DNA of 64,000 bases. Origin: Ruminococcus sp. (lineage in GTDB: Bacteria; Bacillota; Clostridia; Oscillospirales; Ruminococcaceae). The position numbers and the translations under genes are program-made. Of this stretch, positions 43,203 to 51,269 are shown one piece after another (the first letter of the stretch is position 1; each line of letters opens with the position of its first letter). Under the pieces are notes generated by a model. That model had not been told where the DNA came from. It was given only the letters and a program-made list of their open reading frames with translations, and did not search any database. The stretch is from the NCBI GenBank assembly GCA_017461395.1, contig JAFTYF010000067.1, forward strand, positions 1 to 64,000, in the 5' to 3' direction.

Positions 43203-44648
43203 TTATTTCTGATTGCGCAGAGCTTCAAGCCCCTCACGGACTATCTCACGTTCATCGAAATGTATCTTTTCCATTCCGGCAAGAACCTGATAATCCTCGT
43301 GTCCCTTGCCTGCAAGAACTATTATATCATCTTTTTCCGCAATTTTCAAGGCATGGAAGATAGCTTCTTTTCTGTCGGTCACGATATCGTATGGAATATC
43401 GCATCCGTCAAGACCTGTGAGGATATCCCTGATGATAGCTTCGGGATCTTCATTTCTCGGATTATCGGATGTAATTATCAGTTTGTCGGCATATTTTGCC
43501 GCAGCTGCAGCCATTTTCGGACGCTTAGCCGCATCACGGTTCCCTCCGCAGCCGAAAAGGCAAATAAGTCTGTTTTTCGTGTATTCTCTCACGCTGCGGA
43601 GAATATTCTCAACTGCGTCGGGAGTATGTGCATAGTCGCAGATAACGGTGAAATCAGTATCAGTCGGGATGACCTCGCATCTTCCCTTGACGCCCACGCA
43701 TGACTCGGCGGCAGAAATTATTTCCTCTATGCCGAGACCAGCCCTGAGACACACTGCCATTGCAGCAGTAAGGTTGGATACGTTGAAGGCTCCGGGCATC
43801 CGTGATTTTACAAGGTGCGACTTGTGACCATCGCAGAACCAGAAGCTCGAACCGCTTGCCTTTATCCTGATTCCGTCCGCATAGAAATCCTCTGTGGATC
43901 TCACGCTGAATTTCAGCTTATTACAGGAAATCTCCTCAAAAAGACGTACACCGTACTCATCATCGGCATTGATTATAGCCGTATCGCAAATATCAAAGAG
44001 CATTTTCTTTGCCTGATAATAGCTTTCCATATCCTTGTGGTAATCAAGGTGATCCTGCGTGAGATTGGTGAATACGGCAATGTCAAAGTGTGAGCTGCCT
44101 ATTCTGTTCTGGACAAGTCCGAAAGAGCTTACTTCCATAACGACATATTCGCAGTTCTCGTCTGCCATTCGGCGGAGCAGAGCCATGAAGTCGTATGCAA
44201 GCGGAGTTGTGTTTTCGGTGTGTAAAACCTCATCACCTATCTCATTGCAGATAGTTCCAACAAGACCTGTCTTGTGACCGTTTGCCATAAGGATGTACTT
44301 GATAACGCTTGTGATCGTAGTTTTTCCGTTAGTGCCGGTAACGCCTATCATTTTCAGCTCACGCTCCGAATGACCAAACCACGCAGCACAGAGCTTTCCG
44401 TAAAGCTCACGGGAATTTTTCGTGATAATCTGCCTGTCGCCAAGTCCGAGATCACGCTCGCACACTACGGCTGCTGCGCCCTTTTCGAGCATTTCTGCGG
44501 CAGCGTCGTGACCGTCAAAGCTTCCGCCCTTTACGCATACAAAGAGCGAACCCTCCGTCACCTTTCTTGTATCATCCGTCAGCGAGGATATTTCAATATC
44601 CCCTATGTTTGTCTGCGCATTATTTTCAAGAAGCTCACAAAGTTTCAT
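43203..44648 (-). CDS. murE: UDP-MurNAc-tripeptide synthetase (meso-DAP adding)
   Basis: 481 residues of the Mur ligase family. ATP loop GVTGTNGKTT, LTQDHLDYHK, and the diaminopimelate-recognition motif DNPR in ITSDNPRNEDPEAI, which distinguishes DAP-adding from lysine-adding enzymes. The carbamylated Lys segment and the C-terminal VLAGKGHEDYQ are also present. It uses the product of Ddh. AAAGGAGGATATGC precedes the ATG. Confidence 0.94.
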   Translation of the reverse strand: MKLCELLENNAQTNIGDIEISSLTDDTRKVTEGSLFVCVKGGSFDGHDAAAEMLEKGAAAVVCERDLGLGDRQIITKNSRELYGKLCAAWFGHSERELKMIGVTGTNGKTTITSVIKYILMANGHKTGLVGTICNEIGDEVLHTENTTPLAYDFMALLRRMADENCEYVVMEVSSFGLVQNRIGSSHFDIAVFTNLTQDHLDYHKDMESYYQAKKMLFDICDTAIINADDEYGVRLFEEISCNKLKFSVRSTEDFYADGIRIKASGSSFWFCDGHKSHLVKSRMPGAFNVSNLTAAMAVCLRAGLGIEEIISAAESCVGVKGRCEVIPTDTDFTVICDYAHTPDAVENILRSVREYTKNRLICLFGCGGNRDAAKRPKMAAAAAKYADKLIITSDNPRNEDPEAIIRDILTGLDGCDIPYDIVTDRKEAIFHALKIAEKDDIIVLAGKGHEDYQVLAGMEKIHFDEREIVREGLEALRNQK

Positions 44649-44670
44649 GCATATCCTCCTTTACAATATA

Positions 44671-47040
44671 TCAGTCACCGCTTTCGTATACGGTGAATTC
44701 AAGTTCAATAGTCGTTCCGACCTTAACCTCCGTTCCCGGCGGAATTGACTGTCCGCTGACAACAGCCTCAGAGCGCATTGCTCCTCGTGCGACGTAGTTC
44801 AGCTGACAGTATGTAAGCTGTTCGTTTGCCCAATCGAGGTATCCTCCCGTAAGATCGGGAACGGTCGTGTAATCTGCGGTGTGGCTCTGCTCTGTGTAAA
44901 GGTAAACACAGCCGTTCTTTGCAACAGCAGTTCCCGTCTGCGGAGACTGTGCCACGACCTCGATTCCGTTGCCGATGACCTCGTACTTCATTCCAAGACC
45001 TTCAAGAGTCTTCTTAGCGTCGTCAAGAGAACCCTCAAGCAGAGGAATCTTGACGTCAAGATTCTGAAGTTCATCGTCGCTGTATTCGGGGCTTATTCCA
45101 AGATAAGGAAGAACATCGGTTAGAATATCTCTTGCTGTCGGAACAGCAACGACGCTTCCGTAATAACCATTGTTTGCTTTGTCTGGCATATCAGCCATAA
45201 CAAGCAGAATTATCTCCGGATCATCAGCAGGTGTGAAGCATACATACGAAGCCGCATATTCCTGAAGTTCGCTATTTTCTCCCTGTTCAGTGATTTCTTC
45301 ATCCGGACTGGTGACACTGATTCGCTGGGCAGTACCGGATTTTCCGCCGATAGAGTAACCCTTGATAGAAACGTTTCCGCCGTTGTTATCCTCAACAACA
45401 TGGAAAAGAGCGTCTCGCATCTTTGCGGAAGTTTCCTCTGAAATTACCTGACGGCGCACTGTTCTCTCGTTCTGGAGGACAATGTTTCCGTTCTCGTCAA
45501 CTATTTTGTCAACCACATACGGCTGGAGCAGATATCCGCCGTTTATAGCAGCGCAGTACGATGTTATCATCTCAATGGGAGTAACAGTTTCTCCCTGTCC
45601 AAATGAAAATACCGCCAGATCGACGTGGTCCATTTCATCGGCATACTTGATAACGCCTCTGCTTTCCGCCGGAAGATCAATGCCTGTTTTCTGGTCGAAG
45701 CCGAATGCTTCAAGGTAGTAGGCGAACTTTTCAATACCAAGACGTTTGCCTATTTCCATGAAGGCAGGGTTGCACGATTTCGTCAGTGCCGTCTGATAAT
45801 TGATGGTTCCGTGACCGCTTCTATCGTGACATCTGATTTCATCAGCATGACCTTCAAGCTTTACCGAACCGGTGCAGTAGAATCTATCCTTCACGGTGTC
45901 GATAAGATTTTCCTCAAAAGCCGCCGCACTTGTGATTACCTTAAATACAGAACCCGGCTCGTAAACCTCAGTGATATTCTTGTTGCGCCATTGAGTTTCA
46001 CGTTCAGCGGCAATCATTGAGTCAGCCTTTGCTTCGTTCTTCTGTGCCTTTATTTCGGCTTCCTTTGCTTCGTCTATCTTGTAGGGATTATTCAGGTCAA
46101 AGTTTGGATACTGCGCCATTCCATAGATCTCGCCTGTTTTAGCGTTCATAAGGATAGCACATCCCCTGTTCTTTACCTTGTGCTCCTCGACCATTTCCTG
46201 TAAATGCTGTTCAAGGGTATACTGTATTATCATATCAATTGTAAGATATACGTCATCGCCGTTGCGTGCGTCGTATGTCTTTGAGTAGCGATAGGGAAGC
46301 TCGTTTCCGTTGGAATCCTTAGCTGAGATAGTTCTTCCGTCTATGCCTGAGAGATATTCATCGTAGTAGGCTTCAACGCCGTAGATACCGTTTCCGTCCG
46401 CGGTAGTGAAGCCGATAACAGAAGCTGCAAGCTCCGACTGCGGATAATAGCGCTTTGTGTCTTCCTCAACTGCAAGCGAAATCATTCCGTACTTGTTAAA
46501 GAAGCTGAGGACTTCATCTGCAACAGGCTTTTCGACCTGATCCTGCAGAACGCTGTACTGCGTATCCTCCTCCATAGCCTTGCGCACCTTATCCGGTTCT
46601 ATTTTAAGCTTTTCAGCAAGAAAAGCAACTGTTTCCTCAGTAAATGCATATGCTGATTCCGGCAGAGCATTTTTTTCCACGCCGTTATCATCATATTCCG
46701 GCTTGTAGTCGCCGTTTTTCTTATCATTATTTCGCTTGTCAATACGCTTCTGAAGTTCTTCAAGCTCTGTTTTGAACATTGAGGGATCGAGATAGACCTT
46801 ATACACAGTCGCACTCTTGGCAAGAGCATTTCCCTTAGCGTCGAAGATAGTACCTCTGTGGGCGGATATCGTTATCGAGCCGAAGTGCTGACTGTTAGCC
46901 ATTGCCTGATATTTTTTGTTGTTCACAACTGATATCTTGAAGAAATTCGCAGCGATAGCGGCGAACAGGACAAAAAATACCGCCGTCATGACGAACTTCG
47001 TCCTGAATCTCATTGAAAACGAAAGATTATAATTTGCCAT
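44671..47040 (-). CDS. Division transpeptidase (class B PBP, FtsI/SpoVD type) with two PASTA domains
   Basis: 789 residues: one membrane helix (15-35), a dimerisation domain, and a transpeptidase domain with SVFK (364-367, Ser364 nucleophile), SCN (422-424) and KSGT (567-570). Two C-terminal PASTA units (about 670-789) may sense lipid II or muropeptides. The layout matches SpoVD/PBP2B of Firmicutes. It crosslinks septal wall with FtsW. Start at 47040 follows GGAGGTTTTT; a longer frame to 47130 lacks this site. Confidence 0.93.
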   Translation of the reverse strand: MANYNLSFSMRFRTKFVMTAVFFVLFAAIAANFFKISVVNNKKYQAMANSQHFGSITISAHRGTIFDAKGNALAKSATVYKVYLDPSMFKTELEELQKRIDKRNNDKKNGDYKPEYDDNGVEKNALPESAYAFTEETVAFLAEKLKIEPDKVRKAMEEDTQYSVLQDQVEKPVADEVLSFFNKYGMISLAVEEDTKRYYPQSELAASVIGFTTADGNGIYGVEAYYDEYLSGIDGRTISAKDSNGNELPYRYSKTYDARNGDDVYLTIDMIIQYTLEQHLQEMVEEHKVKNRGCAILMNAKTGEIYGMAQYPNFDLNNPYKIDEAKEAEIKAQKNEAKADSMIAAERETQWRNKNITEVYEPGSVFKVITSAAAFEENLIDTVKDRFYCTGSVKLEGHADEIRCHDRSGHGTINYQTALTKSCNPAFMEIGKRLGIEKFAYYLEAFGFDQKTGIDLPAESRGVIKYADEMDHVDLAVFSFGQGETVTPIEMITSYCAAINGGYLLQPYVVDKIVDENGNIVLQNERTVRRQVISEETSAKMRDALFHVVEDNNGGNVSIKGYSIGGKSGTAQRISVTSPDEEITEQGENSELQEYAASYVCFTPADDPEIILLVMADMPDKANNGYYGSVVAVPTARDILTDVLPYLGISPEYSDDELQNLDVKIPLLEGSLDDAKKTLEGLGMKYEVIGNGIEVVAQSPQTGTAVAKNGCVYLYTEQSHTADYTTVPDLTGGYLDWANEQLTYCQLNYVARGAMRSEAVVSGQSIPPGTEVKVGTTIELEFTVYESGD

Positions 47041-47359
47041 AAAAACCTCCTGCTTTATACGGACATAAATAGAATAAGGCAGGGTAAGAAATTCGCCCCG
47101 CCTCTGAACATCTATAGACGTCCTTTTCATCTGATACGACGAAAGATCTATCGCTGTTCAAGCGTGGAACCGCCTCCCAGACGCCTATCTGGGAGGGTGA
47201 TTCCTTATTCCGACCACTCGCTGTATCTCCGTGTCCTACATATAACTCCGGCATTTCTGCCGATAGTATCATTAATTAAGTACGGGCAGCCTGTGGCAGC
47301 ATCTCACAAAATCCGTCAATCGGATTTGTGCGTTGTTACCTTTATTATTTATATTTGTA
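47041..47359. other. 319-bp spacer between ftsL and the PBP gene with several stem-loops
   Basis: No credible gene. It holds a perfect 9-bp hairpin CCTCCCAGA/TCTGGGAGG (47173-47196), CGGCA/TGCCG with a 4-base loop (47249-47262), an imperfect AGGC-GGG/CCC-GCCT stem (47081-47105) and a repeat fragment at 47305-47346. Such a gap inside a dcw operon is unusual. It could be a structured leader of the PBP message or inserted element debris; I found no convincing promoter. Confidence 0.6.
47305..47346. repeat. Fragment related to the end of the 22.5-kb hairpin element
   Basis: CACAAAATCCGTCAATCGGA then TTTGTGCGTTGTTACCTTTATT. It shares the CCGTCA core, the TTTGTG arm and the GTTGT(C/A)CTTTATT end with 25362-25402, and the arm layout with the right end of 22523-22702. 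Confidence 0.6.
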
Positions 47360-47902
47360 CTACCCTTTGAAATATTCCGCACATTTCTCAAAAAAATCCC
47401 CGATTTTATCGAAAAAGGATTTTTTCTGCTCCGGAATAATTACCACGTCACCTGTTTGTATCTTAATGAATTCGATCTGAGAAGGATCAATCTTCTGCAT
47501 ACCGAGAACATTTTCCGCATATTCTTCGACGTTTTTTGCAGACATTCTGCTTTCAAGCTCAGACTGCAGCCTTACATTTTCAGCTTCTGTCAGCTCCAGC
47601 TTGTCGTTTAATGAAGCCACCTTGTTGTACATGGTATTTCTTCTGTCAAGGGAGTAGATGACCGAGCCGAGAAGTGCCACAGCAAGCAGCGAAAGAAAAA
47701 CGATTCTGATTACCGAGCCTTTTTTTGCCTCGGTGCGTCTGTATCTGAGAACGGGCTTTTCATTTTTTTCTGATTCCGTTTCAGAATCCGGCTGTTCCGG
47801 AAGTGACGCTTCATCGCTGAAAGGATCCGGCTCACCGGAGAAGTCGTAGCTGTAGTCATAGCTGTAATCGTCATCAAATAAATAAGCGAAATTATCAGCC
47901 AT
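47360..47902 (-). CDS. ftsL: FtsL-like septum formation protein
   Basis: 180 residues: an acidic, Tyr/Asp/Ser-rich cytoplasmic tail (FDDDYSYDYSYDFSGEPDPF) of about 85 residues, one membrane helix (IRIVFLSLLAVALLGSVIYS), and a short extracellular leucine-zipper coiled coil (MYNKVASLNDKLELTEAENVRLQSELES). This is the FtsL/DivIC pattern, with a longer N-terminal tail than usual. The ATG lies inside the 3' end of rsmH (8-base overlap). Assignment rests on position and topology more than on sequence. Confidence 0.82.
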   Translation of the reverse strand: MADNFAYLFDDDYSYDYSYDFSGEPDPFSDEASLPEQPDSETESEKNEKPVLRYRRTEAKKGSVIRIVFLSLLAVALLGSVIYSLDRRNTMYNKVASLNDKLELTEAENVRLQSELESRMSAKNVEEYAENVLGMQKIDPSQIEFIKIQTGDVVIIPEQKKSFFDKIGDFFEKCAEYFKG

Positions 47903-48836
47903 CAGCTTCCGCACTCCTTTCTATTACTCTGAGCTTTGCGCTTCTGCTTCTGTTGTTGCTTTCCAGTTCTTTTTCGTTAGCCTCTATGGGCTTTCTATTC
48001 ACAAGAATTCCCTGCGGCTTGCGTCCGCATACACACTGGGGAAAATCCGGAGGGCATATACATCCCCTGCACCATCCTGCGAATCTCTGCTTGACGAGTC
48101 TGTCCTCAAGCGAGTGAAAGGTTATGACTGCAAGTCTGCCTCCTGCCTTAAGGCTTGCGAATGCGCTGTCGAGTCCCTGTGAAAGGTGCTCAAACTCTCC
48201 GTTTACTGCGATTCTTATTGCCTGAAAGGTCTTTTTGCATGGATTTTTTTCACGTCTTGCCTTCTGAGGAACGCTGAGCCTTATCAGATCTGCGAGCTGT
48301 GACGTCGTTTCTATAGGACACACAGCACGTTCCTTCACAATGTTTGCTGCAATACGGCGCGAGAATTTTTCCTCGCCGTATTCAAAGATTATTCTTGCCA
48401 GCTCTTGCTCGGAATATGTATTAACAATATCCGCAGCACTGATCCCCTCCTTGCTCATACGCATATCAAGGGGAGCGTCAAGGTGATAGGAGAAGCCTCT
48501 GCTTCCCTCGTCTAGCTGATAGGACGACACTCCGAGATCCATAAGGATACCGTCAACGGCGTCAATTCCAAGCTCATCGAGCACCTCACGCAGCTGTGAG
48601 TAATTACTGTGAATGACCTGTGCGTTGCTAAAGCCTTCAAGCCTTTTTGAAGCAGCGGCTATTGCATCGGGGTCACGGTCAAGTGAGATAAGCCTTCCCT
48701 TTTCGCTCAGTCGGGATGCAATGAGAAACGAATGACCTCCGCCGCCGGCTGTACCGTCGATATAGATACCATCCGGCTTGATATCAAGCCCCTCCATGCA
48801 TTCTGCTGCAAGCACGGGAACATGGGTAAATTCCAT
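47895..48836 (-). CDS. rsmH: 16S rRNA (cytosine1402-N4)-methyltransferase
   Basis: 313 residues, the MraW/RsmH family: HVPVLAAECMEGLDIKPDGIYIDGTAGGGGHS holds the SAM loop, ILMDLGVSSYQLD and RGFSYHLDAPLDMRM follow, and PCKKTFQAIRIAVNGE is the RNA-binding part. It has a C-terminal Cys cluster (CRGCICPPDFPQCVC). GGAGTAAGGAAAA precedes the ATG. Confidence 0.96.
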   Translation of the reverse strand: MEFTHVPVLAAECMEGLDIKPDGIYIDGTAGGGGHSFLIASRLSEKGRLISLDRDPDAIAAASKRLEGFSNAQVIHSNYSQLREVLDELGIDAVDGILMDLGVSSYQLDEGSRGFSYHLDAPLDMRMSKEGISAADIVNTYSEQELARIIFEYGEEKFSRRIAANIVKERAVCPIETTSQLADLIRLSVPQKARREKNPCKKTFQAIRIAVNGEFEHLSQGLDSAFASLKAGGRLAVITFHSLEDRLVKQRFAGWCRGCICPPDFPQCVCGRKPQGILVNRKPIEANEKELESNNRSRSAKLRVIERSAEADG

Positions 48837-48931
48837 TTTTCCTTACTCCTTTTATCCGGGCCTGCAGTATCTCTAAGCACACCGTTTTTTCACGGGCCTG
48901 ACTGTAAGCACGCCGGATGTCAAAAATCTTA

Positions 48932-49369
48932 TCAAAGGACGAGGTCTGCCAGCACATCTGCGATATCTTCTATCTTCAGACTGCTGCTGAATTCCTCCCA
49001 CTTTGCCCTGTTCCAAATTTCAGCCCTGTTTTCAGAACCGATAACAACAACGTCATCCTCAGAACCTATTTCCGCATGATCTCTGAGAGTCTGGGTAATA
49101 AGGATTCTTCCCTGCTTGTCCGGCACCTGTTTATCGGCGCAGGAGAGCAGCAGACGGCGAACATCGCTGCCGGCTTTGCCTTTAATGGAAAAGAGCTTGC
49201 TTCTGTACACCTGAAATTCCTCAGGGGAGTAAACGGCGATATAGTGATCGTCATGACCGGCACAGAGATAGAACTCCGGACCGAGAATCTCACGAAGCTT
49301 TGTAGGGAAACTCATGCGCCCCTTCTGATCAATACTGGGATAATAAGTACCGCACAGCGGATCTGCCAT
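48932..49369 (-). CDS. mraZ: Transcriptional regulator MraZ
   Basis: 145 residues with two AbrB-like halves: CGTYYPSIDQKGRMSFPTKLREILG and ADKQVPDKQGRILITQTLRDHA, each with the conserved D-x-K/Q-G-R. MraZ forms a ring that binds phased repeats in front of its own operon and represses it; such repeats are visible at 49411-49460. First gene of the dcw cluster. GAGGCGAAGGTC precedes the ATG. Confidence 0.95.
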   Translation of the reverse strand: MADPLCGTYYPSIDQKGRMSFPTKLREILGPEFYLCAGHDDHYIAVYSPEEFQVYRSKLFSIKGKAGSDVRRLLLSCADKQVPDKQGRILITQTLRDHAEIGSEDDVVVIGSENRAEIWNRAKWEEFSSSLKIEDIADVLADLVL

Positions 49370-49410
49370 GACCTTCGCCTCGCTTTCGTCAAAATCTTAT
49401 GTGGAATGTT

Positions 49411-49460
49411 TCACCAAAAAGTTGGAAAACTTCCCAACTAATCACCATTTTTCACCACAT
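49411..49460 (-). promoter_or_regulatory. Likely MraZ operator: TGG boxes in exact 10-bp phase
   Basis: Read leftward in consecutive 10-base slots: ATGTGGTGAA, AAATGGTGAT, TAGTTGGGAA, then GTTTTCCAAC, then TTTTTGGTGA. Four slots carry TGG(T/G)GA-like boxes at the same position; one slot is inverted (CCAAC). MraZ is known to bind TGGGN direct repeats at 10-bp spacing. The boxes lie right after the -10 box, in the predicted leader. Confidence 0.75.
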
Positions 49461-49464
49461 AAAT

Positions 49465-49493
49465 ATTATAACTCTTTACAAAGCATTTTACAA
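49465..49493 (-). promoter_or_regulatory. Sigma-A promoter of the mraZ/dcw operon
   Basis: Leftward TTGTAA (49488-49493), 17 bases, perfect TATAAT (49465-49470), about 95 bases before the mraZ ATG. Confidence 0.85.
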
Positions 49494-49645
49494 GATGTAT
49501 TTTTGCACAATGCTGAACATTATCAAATTTTGTTTTTTGGCAATTCTAAACAAAACCACTTATATAAACGAAACATTTAATACATAATTATGATATCCTT
49601 TGCGTGACGAATCGAAAATGCTATACCGTTACATTAAATATGCAT

Positions 49646-49672
49646 TAAAAAGGGCGACCTTGTGGTCGCCCT
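49646..49672 (-). terminator. Terminator of the SpoIID-like gene
   Basis: AGGGCGACC/GGTCGCCCT with a TTGT loop; on the minus strand followed by TTTTTAATG, 7 bases after the stop. Confidence 0.9.
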
Positions 49673-49678
49673 AAATGT

Positions 49679-51253
49679 TCAGTTGCTGGCGACTGACGTC
49701 TCCGTTACTGCTCCGGATGTCGCTGGCTCCTCAGTGGGTGGCTCTGCAGCATCTCCGGAGGTTATCGGTTCCACAGGGATTTCTGTGGTTCCTTCAGATG
49801 GTTCTTCTGTGGGATCCTGTGTCAGATCCTCAGTAACTTCCTCTGTCGGCTCCTCTGTCGGCTCCTCGGTAGGTATCTGAATATCCGGCAGTATTCCCGA
49901 CACCGGAACGTCCGGCATAGGTACATCCGGCATGGGAGCTTCACCAAGAAGTCCTCCCTCCTCATCCTCCGGCGGAGTATAGAACAGATCAAACTTGCAT
50001 GATTTTAGTCCCATTGCAAGTGAGAATTCATATCCCTTGACGTACTTCTGTCCGTCAATGAGTACATCAGTTATATAGCCTGTATCCTGTGAATAGATCG
50101 GCTGTATCCAGTTTGAAGGATCGTCAGAAAGCTCAATTCCATATGCTGCTTCAATCTTACTTTTCATGAATCTGGAGCTGATATATGTTACAGTACCGAA
50201 ATGCGGATCATATGCGCCGTCATAGTCGCTTGGCACGCACGTCAGATACGGGAGATCCTGATAGAATATCTCATAGCAGTTAGCAGTACATCCTCCGCTT
50301 GATGCGTAGAACATCGTAAGAGCATAGTCTCCGTCGTAGAACAGAGCTTCTCCAAGAACCTCAGCGCAGGCGTCAATGACGATCTGCGGCGGATTAGCCT
50401 TAGGACGAAGATCGTTGGAATCATCGCCGTTATATTTAATATATGTATAGACAGCTACTGCCTGAGCCTTGATAGCCTCATAAGCCATAGATCCTCCGAC
50501 CTCGTTGTAGACTATCTGTGAAACGAGATCAAGCGTATCCTCGCCATAGGGCTGGTGGCGGACAGTAAGCTCTTCATAGTCGGTCAGACCGGTATTCATC
50601 AGGAAGGTTCCCGGATAGTAGTGGAAAAGGATATCCTGATAAGTCCATCCGCTGTAAGTTGCGTAGAAATTTGCGCCGTTCTGGCTGAGACCTACGCCGT
50701 GTCCCCAACCGTATGTGATGAACGTGAAATCTCCCGGCTGTCCCTCAGCGTGAACGCCCTGTGCAGGCGGAATTTCACCGACCGGCTTTCCGGAAAGATA
50801 AAGCTCGACAGCTGTCGGTTCAGCGTCGCTGCCCTTTCGTGTAAGCGACGGAGAGAGCTTCTTGATTTTCCGGCGTCTTTCAGTCATAGCGGCGAACTCC
50901 TCCTCAGTTAGTGGATCGTCGTCTTCTGATGCTGTTTTCACTCCGACAGTTGCGAGCATTTCAGGAGTTGTCTCCTCGTAGCTGACGAGTGACAGACTGG
51001 TATCGTAAGCGGAAATATCAGCCTTTGTCCAGTTTACTTCATCTGCCGGAATTTCCTCAGTTACAGTTGTAGTTTCCTCAGCAGCCGAAGTTTCCGAAGA
51101 AGCTGCCGAACTACTCTCAGACGTGCTTATTTCAGCCGTCGTTGCCGAAGGTTCCTGACTGGCCGCGTAGCCGATAAGGGAAACCGTTCCCGTCAGAACG
51201 ATAAGTCCAGTCACAACAGCGGCAGCACTTTTCAGGGATTGTCTTTTTTTCAT
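49679..51253 (-). CDS. Secreted SpoIID/LytB-like protein with circularly permuted domain
   Basis: 524 residues: signal/anchor helix (11-30), a Ser/Thr/Glu linker, then a SpoIID-type domain in permuted order. GWGHGVGLSQNGANFYATYSG (182-202) with HYYPGT (211-216), which normally ends the domain, comes first; QIVYNEVGGSMAYEAIKAQAVAVYTY (247-271, catalytic Glu equivalent Glu251), FYASSGGCT (315-323) and GYEFSLAMGLKSCKFDLFY (407-425) follow. A Thr/Glu/Pro-repeat tail (TEEPTEEPTEE) ends the protein. SpoIID cuts denuded glycan strands. AGGTGATATT precedes the ATG at 51253. Confidence 0.82.
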   Translation of the reverse strand: MKKRQSLKSAAAVVTGLIVLTGTVSLIGYAASQEPSATTAEISTSESSSAASSETSAAEETTTVTEEIPADEVNWTKADISAYDTSLSLVSYEETTPEMLATVGVKTASEDDDPLTEEEFAAMTERRRKIKKLSPSLTRKGSDAEPTAVELYLSGKPVGEIPPAQGVHAEGQPGDFTFITYGWGHGVGLSQNGANFYATYSGWTYQDILFHYYPGTFLMNTGLTDYEELTVRHQPYGEDTLDLVSQIVYNEVGGSMAYEAIKAQAVAVYTYIKYNGDDSNDLRPKANPPQIVIDACAEVLGEALFYDGDYALTMFYASSGGCTANCYEIFYQDLPYLTCVPSDYDGAYDPHFGTVTYISSRFMKSKIEAAYGIELSDDPSNWIQPIYSQDTGYITDVLIDGQKYVKGYEFSLAMGLKSCKFDLFYTPPEDEEGGLLGEAPMPDVPMPDVPVSGILPDIQIPTEEPTEEPTEEVTEDLTQDPTEEPSEGTTEIPVEPITSGDAAEPPTEEPATSGAVTETSVASN

Positions 51254-51269
51254 AATATCACCTAATATA

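Noticed and set aside
47027..47272. Minus-strand 81-codon frame in the ftsL-PBP gap
   Set aside because: It runs through the hairpins and into the PBP start in another frame, shows no family features, and has no ribosome site.
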